DNA from: Cytobacillus purgationiresistens
GTDB taxonomy: Bacteria; Bacillota; Bacilli; Bacillales; Cytobacillaceae
Direction: 5' to 3'
DNA: 64,000 nt
Assembly (NCBI RefSeq): GCF_030813235.1
Contig: NZ_JAUSUB010000007.1
Location: 62,001-126,000, forward strand
The position numbers were made by a program, and so were the translations under genes. Below the pieces are notes generated by a model. It saw nothing but the letters and a program-made list of their open reading frames with translations, was not told where the DNA came from and searched no databases. Below are positions 30,595-39,765 of the stretch, piece after piece (position 1 is the stretch's first letter; every line of letters begins with the position of its first letter).

Positions 30595-31476
30595 TTATTT
30601 TTTAACTTGGTTCATTACTTCTTCAGCGAAGTTATCTTCACGTTTCTCGATACCTTCTCCTACTTCAAAGCGAACGAACTCACGGATTTTTCCGCCTTTA
30701 GATTCAACGAATTGACCAACTTTTTGATCAGGATTTTTAACGAATGCTTGATCGTTTACACAAACATCTTCGAAATATTTGCTTAAGCGGCCTTCAACCA
30801 TTTTTGCAACGATTTTTTCTGGCTTGCCTTCGTTTAATGCTTGTTGAGTTAATACTTGACGCTCGCGCTCAACTTCATCAGAAGAAACTTCGTCACGAGA
30901 AACGTATTTAGGATTTAATGCAGCGATATGCATCGCAACATCTTTAGCTGCATCTGAGTCATTTGATCCTTCAACTACTGTTAACACACCAATGCGACCA
31001 CCCATATGAAGATAAGCACCAAAAGCATCGTTATCAGTTTTAGTTTTCACTTCGAAACGACGAAGACTTAATTTTTCCCCAATTTTTGCAATTGCAGAGT
31101 TAATATGTGATTCAACAGTAGCACCGTTTGACATTGTTGCAGCAACTGCATCTTCAATAGAAGCAGGTTTAGTGCTTAGTATGTGATCGGCTAATTCTTG
31201 AACAAGATTTTGGAATCCTTCGTTCTTAGCAACGAAATCAGTTTCAGAGTTAACTTCGATGATTACAGCTTCATTTCCGTCTACTTTAATAGCAGTTAAA
31301 CCTTCAGCAGCAATACGATCGCCTTTTTTAGCAGCTTTCGCAATCCCTTTTTCACGAAGGAAGTCGATTGCTTTTTCCATATCACCGTCTACTTCTTGAA
31401 GTGCTTTTTTACAGTCCATCATTCCAGCACCTGTTTTTTCACGTAATTCTTTTACCATTTGCGCAGTAATTGCCAT
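30595..31476 (-). CDS. tsf: Elongation factor Ts
   Basis: Guanine nucleotide exchange factor for EF-Tu. [26 protein letters not shown] is the EF-Ts N-terminal signature, followed by [15 protein letters not shown] near 80; 293 residues, full length. TAAGGAGGATTCCATA precedes the ATG. It follows rpsB, as in nearly all bacteria, but here a repeat-like element and a terminator hairpin lie in between; I could not identify a convincing separate promoter. Confidence 0.97.
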   Translation of the reverse strand: MAITAQMVKELREKTGAGMMDCKKALQEVDGDMEKAIDFLREKGIAKAAKKGDRIAAEGLTAIKVDGNEAVIIEVNSETDFVAKNEGFQNLVQELADHILSTKPASIEDAVAATMSNGATVESHINSAIAKIGEKLSLRRFEVKTKTDNDAFGAYLHMGGRIGVLTVVEGSNDSDAAKDVAMHIAALNPKYVSRDEVSSDEVERERQVLTQQALNEGKPEKIVAKMVEGRLSKYFEDVCVNDQAFVKNPDQKVGQFVESKGGKIREFVRFEVGEGIEKREDNFAEEVMNQVKK

Positions 31477-31593
31477 TATGGAATCCTCCTTATAATCATT
31501 TATGTAATGATAGTCTTTACCAAATTTCTGTTTCGAAAAACATCATTATTTTCATTTAACTATTTGCGAATTCAAATAATTGATTCTTTTTCT

Positions 31594-31637
31594 TAAAAAA
31601 AGGTGATAAAGGGGCTCCCTATTATCACCTTTTTTAA
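31594..31637 (-). terminator. Terminator/attenuator between rpsB and tsf
   Basis: Minus-strand AAGGTGATAAT/TTTATCACCTT stem followed by TTTTT. It should end most rpsB transcripts and so set the rpsB:tsf ratio unless tsf has its own promoter. Confidence 0.8.
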
Positions 31638-31642
31638 AAATT

Positions 31643-31843
31643 ACGCTTTTCTTTTGTCCAGCTTCTACCGCCTAGCCTTTCTCGAGCTCACATACCAAAA
31701 TATAATCGAAGGCGAAATAGCCTTCATTCATTTCTAATCCGTCTTAAGCTTGAGGCCCACACAGGATGTGGGTCATGCGAGTGTTGCCACAGGGCGTGGC
31801 GATTTTAGCTCGCGCGAGGCTGAGCAAGGCGACTTCGCTTTTC
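31643..31843. repeat. Repeat-like element inserted between rpsB and tsf
   Basis: A 200-bp non-coding segment bounded by CGCTTTTC (31643-31650) and CGCTTTTC (31836-31843), with internal hairpins GAAGGC/GCCTTC (31708-31725), CCCACA/TGTGGG (31756-31772) and GCCAC/GTGGC (31786-31800), and a palindrome CTCGCGCGAG (31809-31818). Its GC content stands out. The TTGTCCAGCTTCTACCGCCTAG edge resembles intergenic repeats I recall from other Bacillus genomes. It ends 2 bp from the rpsB stop codon. Only one copy is in the window, so the repeat status is inferred. Confidence 0.5.
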
Positions 31844-31845
31844 AA

Positions 31846-32559
<714 letters not shown>

Positions 32560-32663
32560 CTAATGGTTTTTGTTTTCCTCCGCTTACATCATCTTCAACT
32601 GGTAACTGTATCAACAGCACCATCCAGCTAAATCAATAAGCGTGTGTATTAACACCATTTGTT

Positions 32664-32692
32664 AATATAGCATAACTATCATTTGTAATCAA
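32664..32692 (-). promoter_or_regulatory. Sigma-A promoter of rpsB
   Basis: Minus strand TTGATT (32687-32692), 17-bp spacer, TATATT (32664-32669), starting 5 bp below the swrB stop. It separates ribosomal expression from the fla/che operon. Confidence 0.7.
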
Positions 32693-32696
32693 GTTT

Positions 32697-33287
32697 TTAT
32701 GTGTCTTTTTGCCGAAATTTCAGAAGTAGTTCTATTTCTGTTTTGCCTTTATGTAGTTTTTTAGCGATATCATTATTAGTTAAACCTTGATTTTTCAAAA
32801 GAATCACTTGATTGATTAGCGTTTGTTGCTGATCCGCTGTTTCTTGGTTTTCCTTTGAGAAGTGTACTTCAGGCACAATCGGTTGTTTCTCTCCGGGCAT
32901 ATCGATTGAATCGTCCAGTTCATGTAACAAAATCTTATCATTGTCACCTGCCATGTTTTCGGCATGGCTCTTATATGCTTGTGATGCCCGATATGCTGTC
33001 GACCTGTCTAAATAGGCTGAAAAAGACTTTTCGTCCAGCTTATCGCCTTCGATTGGTGCCTTTTCAATTGGTGCTGATTCTGCTTGGCTCATACGTTTAA
33101 TAAACGCTTCGTTTTCTTCTTTCATTTGTATCATATAAGCAGAAAGAACCTCTTCCATTAATTCAAGATTTCGTTCTTGTGTTTTTTCTGTTTCGCTTAA
33201 ACGATTTTGTCTTGTATATAATATCACGATCGCAAATAATGCAACCAGATTTAAAAATATACTAAGTAAAAGTAGAAAAGTAGTCAT
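32697..33287 (-). CDS. swrB: SwrB-like swarming motility protein (YlxL)
   Basis: A 196-residue membrane protein: N-terminal transmembrane helix at about 3-23, a charged coiled-coil-prone stretch, a variable middle, and a C-terminal helix-turn-helix-like segment (LKNQGLTNNDIAKKLHKGKTEIELLLKF). B. subtilis SwrB has the same layout and place (between sigD and rpsB) and promotes assembly or activation of the flagellar export apparatus. Overall sequence identity to SwrB seems modest, so the name rests on topology and position. GAGGGATGAG precedes the ATG. Confidence 0.8.
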   Translation of the reverse strand: MTTFLLLLSIFLNLVALFAIVILYTRQNRLSETEKTQERNLELMEEVLSAYMIQMKEENEAFIKRMSQAESAPIEKAPIEGDKLDEKSFSAYLDRSTAYRASQAYKSHAENMAGDNDKILLHELDDSIDMPGEKQPIVPEVHFSKENQETADQQQTLINQVILLKNQGLTNNDIAKKLHKGKTEIELLLKFRQKDT

Positions 33288-33296
33288 CTCATCCCT

Positions 33297-33596
33297 CTAT
33301 CCGCTATAGTCGATAACGTTCCCTTTGTATGGGTGATCACACTTCTGTTCATCCGTTTCCTTCTCGCTTCCGCCTGACTCGCAGTCGCTTCCTCTTTCCC
33401 TGTTCCGTTCATTATTGATCTTATTGCTTTGCTCATTTTTTATGATCGTGCTCTTTAATTTGTCAGCATCCCTTTGCCCCATTTGTGCAACGATATCACT
33501 CATATTTTGCCCACGCTGCTGCAACTGCTCTTGGAGCTTACCAGCATCCTGAATTCTGGGAAGTGCAACTTGAAGTTCAATCAACTTTAAACTCAT
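33297..33596 (-). CDS. Unrecognised 99-residue protein in the sigD-swrB interval
   Basis: Begins MSLKLIELQVALPRIQDAGK, then a glutamine-rich amphipathic stretch (LQEQLQQRGQNMSDIVAQMGQRDADKL cut across residues 22-48), and a highly charged tail with C-x20-type scattered cysteines ending GNVIDYSG. AGGGGTG precedes the ATG, and it sits 16 bp below fapA and 9 bp above swrB, so it is translated within the operon. I recall comparable small proteins at this place in other bacilli but no assigned function. Predicted soluble. Confidence 0.75.
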   Translation of the reverse strand: MSLKLIELQVALPRIQDAGKLQEQLQQRGQNMSDIVAQMGQRDADKLKSTIIKNEQSNKINNERNRERGSDCESGGSEKETDEQKCDHPYKGNVIDYSG

Positions 33597-33612
33597 ATTA
33601 AATTCACCCCTA

Positions 33613-35013
33613 TTATGATCTTAGAAGCGGTGTCTCAGTTGATTGGTTTTTATTCTTTTCTATTTCATTTATTGGTGCGATGATAAATTCGCTTTTTGAA
33701 AATGAAATGGTTATGTGATGATACTTTTGGCTAAAGAGCTTTGCGTATTTTCCATAATTAATCTTTGTATTTGGAAAAAGAGATTCATAGACAAATAATT
33801 GCCCCCCTGTATGGGCAAGATTATGTTTCGCAAGCTTTGCCTGCTCATCCATTAATTTGGATATTTTAGTAGAAAGGTGATTTTTAGTAGCCTTTTGTTT
33901 AATAAGCAGCTGCCTATGCTCCACAGACATTCTGCCGGCCAATCTTGCAGCTTTAAGAATTTTTTCTTCAATCTTCGTTAATTTAGTATGATTTTCTTTA
34001 AGCCTCATTAAATCAGAGGTTATTTCACATAACCTCAAATAAGATTGATTATTTTCTTCTAAACATATCTCTGTTTTTGCAAACAAATGGTTACCTATTT
34101 CTTTAACATGGATATTTCCTTTTGATGTGAGGGTGCCGCCTATGAGAATAGCTTGATGAGAGAGGATTGAACCTTTCGCTTCTAATCTACTATGTAAAAT
34201 TGATTTATGTACATGGATGTCCTGCCCTGACCAAACAGCGGCTTGGTTAAGATAATTCACATGAATGCTGCCGTTCGCACGGATAAACCCTGTCTTCCCT
34301 CCTGATACTCCTCCTTTGATAAGGATATGACCATTCGCTTGGAGAGTCGCTTCTTCAACCATTCCAAAAATCTTAATATCACCATTAGCCTTGATGATGC
34401 AGCCGGATAAAACATTTCCTTTAATTATGACATTCCCGTCAAAATTAATCTCGCCTTGCTTATATTCAAGATCACCATCTACCTGAAAAATAGGATTCAC
34501 TGATAGATTTTTCTCAGTTAAACTAATTTCGCCGTCAATCAGTGAATAGAAGTGGTGGTTATTTTGAATGACATTCCTGCCAGCACTCACCTTTGATAAT
34601 TCTCCGTTATTCGCAGGAATGACATGACCAAGGACATCCATTCCGTTGAATCCTGGTGTTGGAGGAATCATAGTGGCTATTAAACTCCCCTGTTTTACAC
34701 TGGCAGTATATCGATAATTTAAGTAATTCAGTCTTTCTCTTCTGCCACTTTCTTCATTATATTCCTCTTTTAAAAGATAGGCATCTTTACCGCTTTTCGG
34801 AGGAGTCCCTACTGCAATAAGAACGGGATATTCGACTAAAGTTGGATGTTGATTCATTCTTTCTATTACATCTTCTTTCACACCATGGATAATTCCCTTA
34901 GTCTTAAGCATGTGTAAAAGTTCATCAAAGGACCACTTGTGATCTGTAGAGCAAAGCTCAAGTTCAGCCTGCAAACGATCCTCGGAAATGGTTACTTTCC
35001 AATGCCCATCCAT
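33613..35013 (-). CDS. FapA/DUF342 family protein
   Basis: A 466-residue DUF342 protein: an N-terminal region (1-70), then a beta-solenoid-like central part with repeated Gly/Ile/Val steps (GEINFDGNVIIKGNVLSGCII, KANGDIKIFGMVEEA, QANGHILIKGGVSGG), and a C-terminal coiled-coil region (MRLKENHTKLTKIEEKI). Members are annotated as flagellar assembly protein A; the molecular role is not settled. AAAGGAGGAGTGTT precedes the ATG, right after sigD. B. subtilis does not, to my knowledge, have this gene between sigD and swrB. Confidence 0.85.
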   Translation of the reverse strand: MDGHWKVTISEDRLQAELELCSTDHKWSFDELLHMLKTKGIIHGVKEDVIERMNQHPTLVEYPVLIAVGTPPKSGKDAYLLKEEYNEESGRRERLNYLNYRYTASVKQGSLIATMIPPTPGFNGMDVLGHVIPANNGELSKVSAGRNVIQNNHHFYSLIDGEISLTEKNLSVNPIFQVDGDLEYKQGEINFDGNVIIKGNVLSGCIIKANGDIKIFGMVEEATLQANGHILIKGGVSGGKTGFIRANGSIHVNYLNQAAVWSGQDIHVHKSILHSRLEAKGSILSHQAILIGGTLTSKGNIHVKEIGNHLFAKTEICLEENNQSYLRLCEITSDLMRLKENHTKLTKIEEKILKAARLAGRMSVEHRQLLIKQKATKNHLSTKISKLMDEQAKLAKHNLAHTGGQLFVYESLFPNTKINYGKYAKLFSQKYHHITISFSKSEFIIAPINEIEKNKNQSTETPLLRS

Positions 35014-35053
35014 AACACTCCTCCTTTACAATTACCGATCATAGTGATTTTCA

Positions 35054-35809
35054 CTAGATTACTTTTTCTAAGGCAATCTTTAGCTTACTAATTGCTTTAG
35101 AATGGATTTGGGAGATTCTTGAAGTAGAAAGGCTCATTACTTCCCCTATTTCAGTTAATGTCAATTCTTCTTTATAAAACAAGCTAATAACGAGCTGCTC
35201 CTTGTCATTCAACTGAGTAATCCGTTCTGATAATTCAGCCAAGGTTTCATTTTTCAATATTCTTTTCTCTGGAAGTATCGCTCTGTCATCATTTATAACA
35301 TAAGAGTAATCTTCAAATTCGTTGTCTACGGGTTTTTCATCAATTGAGAGAACGTTGGCAACCAATTGTTCATTCATTAAATTATATACTTCACCCACGG
35401 TCATATTTGTTTCATGGGCTATTTCTTCAACTGTAGCATTCCTCATATAACGCTGTTCCAGCTTTTCAATTGCAGCCTCGACTTTTTTCGTTTTCTCTCT
35501 CGTACTTCTTGAAAGCCAATCTTCTTTTCTTAACCCATCAATTATAGCTCCCCTTACGCGAAAGGAGGCATAAGTATCAAACTTCAAATCCCGGCTAGGG
35601 TCATATTTTTCCAGTGCATCAAATAATCCAATCATACCAAGACTTGTAAGTTCATCTCGTGCGACATTTTTCGGAAGGCCAACTGAAATGCGCTGCACAT
35701 GATAACTAACAAGAGGCATATATTTTTTTACTAGGAAATCTCCTGAGTTTGCATCGCGATTACATACCCAATTTTGCCAAGCTAGATCTTCTGTCACTTG
35801 TTGTACCAT
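35054..35809 (-). CDS. sigD: RNA polymerase sigma factor SigD (motility, FliA type)
   Basis: Directs late flagellar, chemotaxis and autolysin genes. In 251 residues region 2 is LTSLGMIGLFDALEKYDPSRDLKFDTYASFRVRG (cut at about residues 54-87), region 3 includes KVEAAIEKLEQRYM, and region 4.2 is LTLTEIGEVMSLSTSRISQIHSKA. The ATG at 35809 aligns with the B. subtilis start, but no Shine-Dalgarno precedes it (CTTCCAGATACTAC). A micro-ORF with a strong ribosome-binding site, which may instead be a sigma-D promoter, lies just upstream. Located after cheD. Confidence 0.95.
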   Translation of the reverse strand: MVQQVTEDLAWQNWVCNRDANSGDFLVKKYMPLVSYHVQRISVGLPKNVARDELTSLGMIGLFDALEKYDPSRDLKFDTYASFRVRGAIIDGLRKEDWLSRSTREKTKKVEAAIEKLEQRYMRNATVEEIAHETNMTVGEVYNLMNEQLVANVLSIDEKPVDNEFEDYSYVINDDRAILPEKRILKNETLAELSERITQLNDKEQLVISLFYKEELTLTEIGEVMSLSTSRISQIHSKAISKLKIALEKVI

Positions 35810-35880
35810 GTAGTATCTGGAAGCTATTATACTGAATCTATCATTATTCTGGATATAATATTTTATCCATCAAATTAGTA

Positions 35881-35907
35881 ATAGCTGCCAGAGTTACACC
35901 CCCTTTA
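35881..35907 (-). promoter_or_regulatory. Candidate sigma-D promoter before sigD
   Basis: Minus strand TAAA (35904-35907), exactly 15 bp, then GCAGCTAT (35881-35888), six of eight matches to the sigma-D -10 GCCGATAT. It would give sigD positive autoregulation. The same bases also look like a strong ribosome-binding site (AAAGGGGGTG) for a 15-codon frame starting CTG and reading LAAITNLMDKILYPE; the two readings compete. Confidence 0.35.
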
Positions 35908-35992
35908 AAACAATTTCCTTTTATCAAATTATAACCCGTAATTAGTAAGATGAATGATATATTTGATCAGTCTAAATACCTATATAATAGTT

Positions 35993-36481
35993 TTATATAT
36001 ACTTTATACTTTTATTTACTGTTCTTATCATTAAACTACTATCATCCGGATTGAACTCAATCGTTCTTCCGTTGTTTCCGCCAATATCTTCAGCAATTAA
36101 ATTAATTTCCAAAGAACGAAGCTCCTGTTTCACCGCCTCGATATTTCTGCTACCTATCCGGATTAAATCCCTGCCAGATTCAAATTGAAACATCTGTGCT
36201 CCACCGGCAATCTTGGCCTTAAGCTTAGATCTTCTAGCGCCATTCTTAGCTAATTGAACGAGCAGTTCTTGAATTCCGGTGTCTGCGAACTTTGCTGGAT
36301 TCAGCATATTTGCCTTTGCTAGTGCAGAATCGGGAAGCATCACGTGAACAAGACCAGCCACTTTTTTTTCTTCATCATATAAAACAACTCCAACGCATGA
36401 ACCTAATCCAGAAGTCCTGATTAATTGTGGTGCTTTTACAATATTTAAATCTGCTATACCAACTTTCACAATTTCTAACAT
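35993..36481 (-). CDS. cheD: Chemoreceptor glutamine deamidase CheD
   Basis: Deamidates receptor glutamines and binds CheC to stimulate its phosphatase activity. The catalytic segment TSGLGSCVGVVLYD has Cys29, with His46 in GLVHVMLPDS and a conserved AKIAGGAQMF region; 162 residues. The start overlaps the cheC end by 7 bp. The cheA-cheW-cheC-cheD-sigD order is that of B. subtilis. Confidence 0.95.
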   Translation of the reverse strand: MLEIVKVGIADLNIVKAPQLIRTSGLGSCVGVVLYDEEKKVAGLVHVMLPDSALAKANMLNPAKFADTGIQELLVQLAKNGARRSKLKAKIAGGAQMFQFESGRDLIRIGSRNIEAVKQELRSLEINLIAEDIGGNNGRTIEFNPDDSSLMIRTVNKSIKYI

Positions 36482-37137
36482 GTTTCACATTTTCCCCTAA
36501 CGTCCAAAGCTTGAAAAAGCTGTGAAAAGGATGATGAGTCTAATAAGAGAATAATATCTCCATTAAATATAGAACTTGTCTCATCGACTTCATGCAAAGA
36601 AGTATTGACCACAATCGCAACATCACTGGCTGTTGATAATTCAAGAAGTCCATGACTGATAATCGCCCCGGCCATATCAATGCTGATGGACGGGACAGTA
36701 GGATATAAAGATAAATTTGTTAAATCGGCTATGGCTGCCAGATACGAACCTGAAAGAATATTGCCTAATTCTTGCAACAGTGATTTGGACATTTCATGAT
36801 GTAGTCCCTCAAATGGAAAGCCTTGCTGTTGAAGCATTTCCTTAGCAATTATTTGCGCTTGGTCTACAGATAAAAGGCAAAACATATTACCTGCAGCCTC
36901 TCCATCCACTCGTAAAAAAAGACCAACGATCTTGTTTTCTGCTCCACCTGCCAAGTCAAACATTTCTTCAAAAGTGACAAACTCGACATTCGGAACCTTC
37001 ATTTCAATTTTTCTATTCAATAAAGTTGATAAAGCGGTCGCAGCATGTCCTGAACCAATATTCCCGACTTCCTTTAATAAATCCATCTGTTTGTCTGAAA
37101 ATTGCTGCAAAACGAAGGGCGGGTTATTAGTCACCAC
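36475..37137 (-). CDS. cheC: CheY-P phosphatase CheC
   Basis: Dephosphorylates CheY-P and partners with CheD for adaptation. The 220 residues hold the two phosphatase helices: LLKEVGNIGSGHAATALS (near 20-37) and SLLQELGNILSGSYLAAI (near 118-135), each with the Glu/Asn pair. The start is GTG at 37137, 7 bases after AGGAG; a second GTG follows directly. The first three bases lie just beyond the cheW stop. Confidence 0.94.
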   Translation of the reverse strand: MVTNNPPFVLQQFSDKQMDLLKEVGNIGSGHAATALSTLLNRKIEMKVPNVEFVTFEEMFDLAGGAENKIVGLFLRVDGEAAGNMFCLLSVDQAQIIAKEMLQQQGFPFEGLHHEMSKSLLQELGNILSGSYLAAIADLTNLSLYPTVPSISIDMAGAIISHGLLELSTASDVAIVVNTSLHEVDETSSIFNGDIILLLDSSSFSQLFQALDVRGKCETC

Positions 37138-37138
37138 T

Positions 37139-37588
37139 TTAACTCTCCTCTGATGCAGCTAAAACCTTCTCAAGATCGATTAGGATAAGTAATCGGCTGT
37201 TTATTTTCGCTACTGCTTTAATGTAGTCCGCTACTTCTGTCCCAATGACCTCTGGAGAAGGTTCTAATGCATCTCCAGCAATATCGATCACATCATTGGC
37301 AGAATCAACGATGAGTCCCACTTGTATTTCATTGATTGCAGCAATAATCACTCGAGTATTTTCAGTATAAACGGCTTCATCAATTTCAAATCTAGATCTT
37401 AGGTCTATGATAGGTACAACGATTCCGCGTAAATTAATTACACCTTTTACGTACTTCGATGTGCCCGGCACCCTCGTAATATGGTCTACTTTTTCTATTG
37501 AGAGCACTTCATTTACTGCAATCGCATATTCCTTGTCCTTAAGCTGAAATACAATTAATTTTATATGGTCAGTTATCGTTTCTACCAT
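37139..37588 (-). CDS. cheW: Chemotaxis coupling protein CheW
   Basis: Couples receptors to the CheA kinase. The 149 residues form one CheW/SH3-like domain: KLIVFQLKDKEYAIAVNEV, IEKVDHITRVPGTSKYVKGVINLRG, and VVPIIDLRSRFEI. GGGGAGTGAAGAA precedes the ATG. It follows cheA after a 114-bp gap that contains several GTAC repeats but no clear promoter or terminator. Confidence 0.96.
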   Translation of the reverse strand: MVETITDHIKLIVFQLKDKEYAIAVNEVLSIEKVDHITRVPGTSKYVKGVINLRGIVVPIIDLRSRFEIDEAVYTENTRVIIAAINEIQVGLIVDSANDVIDIAGDALEPSPEVIGTEVADYIKAVAKINSRLLILIDLEKVLAASEES

Positions 37589-37702
37589 TTCTTCACTCCC
37601 CTAAATTGATATGTACGAAGCAATCACCGAGGTACATGGTCAGTACATTTCAACTAATTATTCCTCTATTAAAGAATAGTTTCTCCACCATGCCCTATTA
37701 AA

Positions 37703-39745
37703 CTATTTAATCAATGCATTACAATCCAGAATTAGCGCTACTTGACCATCTCCTAGAATGGTAGCACCAGAAATTGCAAACACATTTGCTAAATAATCAC
37801 CTAATGACTTTAAAACAATTTCCTGTTGCCCAATAAAGGAATTAACAACAATTCCTGCCATTTTCTCACCCTTACGGACAATGACTACAGATAATACATT
37901 ATCATCTTCAGGATAGCTAGTTTCTATTTCGAATATATCTTTTAAGTACAATAACGGGACGACCTTTCCGCGGAAATCTATTACTTGCTGGTTATGCGTA
38001 TGCATAACGTCCGCTTTCTTAACAATCGCCGTCTCTATAATGGATGACAACGGGATAGCATATTTCTCTGATTGTATTTCAACCAGCATCGCAGAAATAA
38101 TAGACAATGTTAAAGGTAGTTGGATGGAGAAAATAGAACCTTTTCCTTCTTGCGAATCAATTGACACAGACCCTCCAAGAGACTCAATTGTACTTTTTAC
38201 TACATCGAGACCTACGCCACGCCCAGATACATCCGAAATTCTATCTGCCGTTGAAAAGCCAGATGAAAAGATTAATTGGTATATTTCCTGCTCAGATAGA
38301 TTAATCATCTCATGTTCGTTGATAATTCCTTTTTTCATGGCCTTTCTTAAGACATTATCCTTGTTAATACCTGATCCATCATCTTCTATCTCAATAAATA
38401 CGTGATTTCCGCTATGAAACGCTTTTAATACCACTGTCCCCGCTTCTGGCTTCCCATTCAGGCGTCTCTCTTCCGGTGTTTCAATGCCATGGTCAAGTGC
38501 ATTCCTAAGTAAATGGACAAGTGGATCACCGATTTCATCAATGACTGTACGATCCAGTTCGGTTTCCGCGCCAATAATCTCTAAATCCACCTTTTTATTT
38601 AAATCACGTGCCAGCTGACGAACCATCCTCGGAAATCGATTAAAGACAGTCTCCACTGGGACCATTCTCATATTTAAAATGATATTCTGAAGATCGCTGG
38701 AGATTCTCGACATATGCTCAACGGTTTCCTGTAGCTCTTGATTATCCATGTCTTGGGAAATTTGCGCTAAACGACCGCGATCTATGACCAATTCTTCAAA
38801 TAGATTCATCAGGATGTCCAATCGTTCAATATTGACACGAATCGTTTTATTATTTTGCGGCTTTACCGGCTTTGCATCATTGTCCTTTTCTGATATAGCT
38901 GGCCCTGACAGAGTTTTTAATTCATCAGGTAATTGCGGCTCATCCCACTCACTGTCAGAAGAGCTGCTGCTTCCCTGATTTTGAACCGTAGATATCATGA
39001 CCGATTCTACTTCCGATACTTTTAATACCTGACCTTTAATCATGTCAATATTTTCATTTGTGATCATGGTTACAGCAAAGCTTTGGTCGAAGTCCTCTTC
39101 TTCCAGCTGCACTGTAGAAGGCATTGCTTTGACGATTTCGCCGTTTTTCTCCAACACTTCAAATATCATGAACACCCGAGCCGCTTTCAGCAAACAATCT
39201 TCTCTAAGTGTTATAGTCATCTCATACGCTTCATATCCTAGTTCCTTAGATTGCATAATGATTGTCATTTCGTAATCATCATATAATACGTTCGGCTGAC
39301 TGGCTCCGCTTGATGGCTTTAATTCTTCTAAGGTTGCAGCAGTTTGGTCAACTTGAACAGGACTTTCACCGTCTTCAATCATTTTAAGCTTGGTAACTAC
39401 ATTCGAAACATCACGCTTTCCGTCTCCGCCATTCGCGATAGACTCAACCATTGCTTCAAGATCATCGACAGATTGAAAGACAACATCTAAAACATTTGTA
39501 TCCACAATTATCTTTTGGTTCCTGATGGCGTCGAGCACATTTTCCATCTGATGGGTTAAACTAGCTAGATCCTCATATCCCATCGTTGCAGACATTCCTT
39601 TTAATGTATGTGCAGACCGAAAAATATCGTTGACAATTTTTAAATCAGTGGGATTTTTCTCTAAATCTAGTAATAGTTGATTACAAGCTTGTAAATGCTC
39701 TTTACTTTCTTCAATGAACACTTCTAAATATTGACTCATTTCCAT
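37703..39745 (-). CDS. cheA: Chemotaxis histidine kinase CheA
   Basis: Autophosphorylating kinase that passes phosphate to CheY and CheB. In 680 residues: the P1 phosphotransfer domain with IFRSAHTLKGMSATMGYED (His46 phosphorylated), a P2-like domain (about 155-260), P3 dimerisation, P4 ATPase with LVHLLRNALDHGIETPEER and GRGVGLDVVKSTIESLGG, and P5 CheW-like domain. The start aligns with B. subtilis CheA. Located between cheB and cheW. Confidence 0.97.
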   Translation of the reverse strand: MEMSQYLEVFIEESKEHLQACNQLLLDLEKNPTDLKIVNDIFRSAHTLKGMSATMGYEDLASLTHQMENVLDAIRNQKIIVDTNVLDVVFQSVDDLEAMVESIANGGDGKRDVSNVVTKLKMIEDGESPVQVDQTAATLEELKPSSGASQPNVLYDDYEMTIIMQSKELGYEAYEMTITLREDCLLKAARVFMIFEVLEKNGEIVKAMPSTVQLEEEDFDQSFAVTMITNENIDMIKGQVLKVSEVESVMISTVQNQGSSSSSDSEWDEPQLPDELKTLSGPAISEKDNDAKPVKPQNNKTIRVNIERLDILMNLFEELVIDRGRLAQISQDMDNQELQETVEHMSRISSDLQNIILNMRMVPVETVFNRFPRMVRQLARDLNKKVDLEIIGAETELDRTVIDEIGDPLVHLLRNALDHGIETPEERRLNGKPEAGTVVLKAFHSGNHVFIEIEDDGSGINKDNVLRKAMKKGIINEHEMINLSEQEIYQLIFSSGFSTADRISDVSGRGVGLDVVKSTIESLGGSVSIDSQEGKGSIFSIQLPLTLSIISAMLVEIQSEKYAIPLSSIIETAIVKKADVMHTHNQQVIDFRGKVVPLLYLKDIFEIETSYPEDDNVLSVVIVRKGEKMAGIVVNSFIGQQEIVLKSLGDYLANVFAISGATILGDGQVALILDCNALIK

Positions 39746-39765
39746 ATAGTCCGCACTCCCCAGCT

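Noticed and set aside
35054..35809. Frameshift or truncation of sigD at its 5' end
   Set aside because: The protein aligns to B. subtilis SigD from the first residues at nearly the same length, so the coding part is intact; only the initiation signals are odd.
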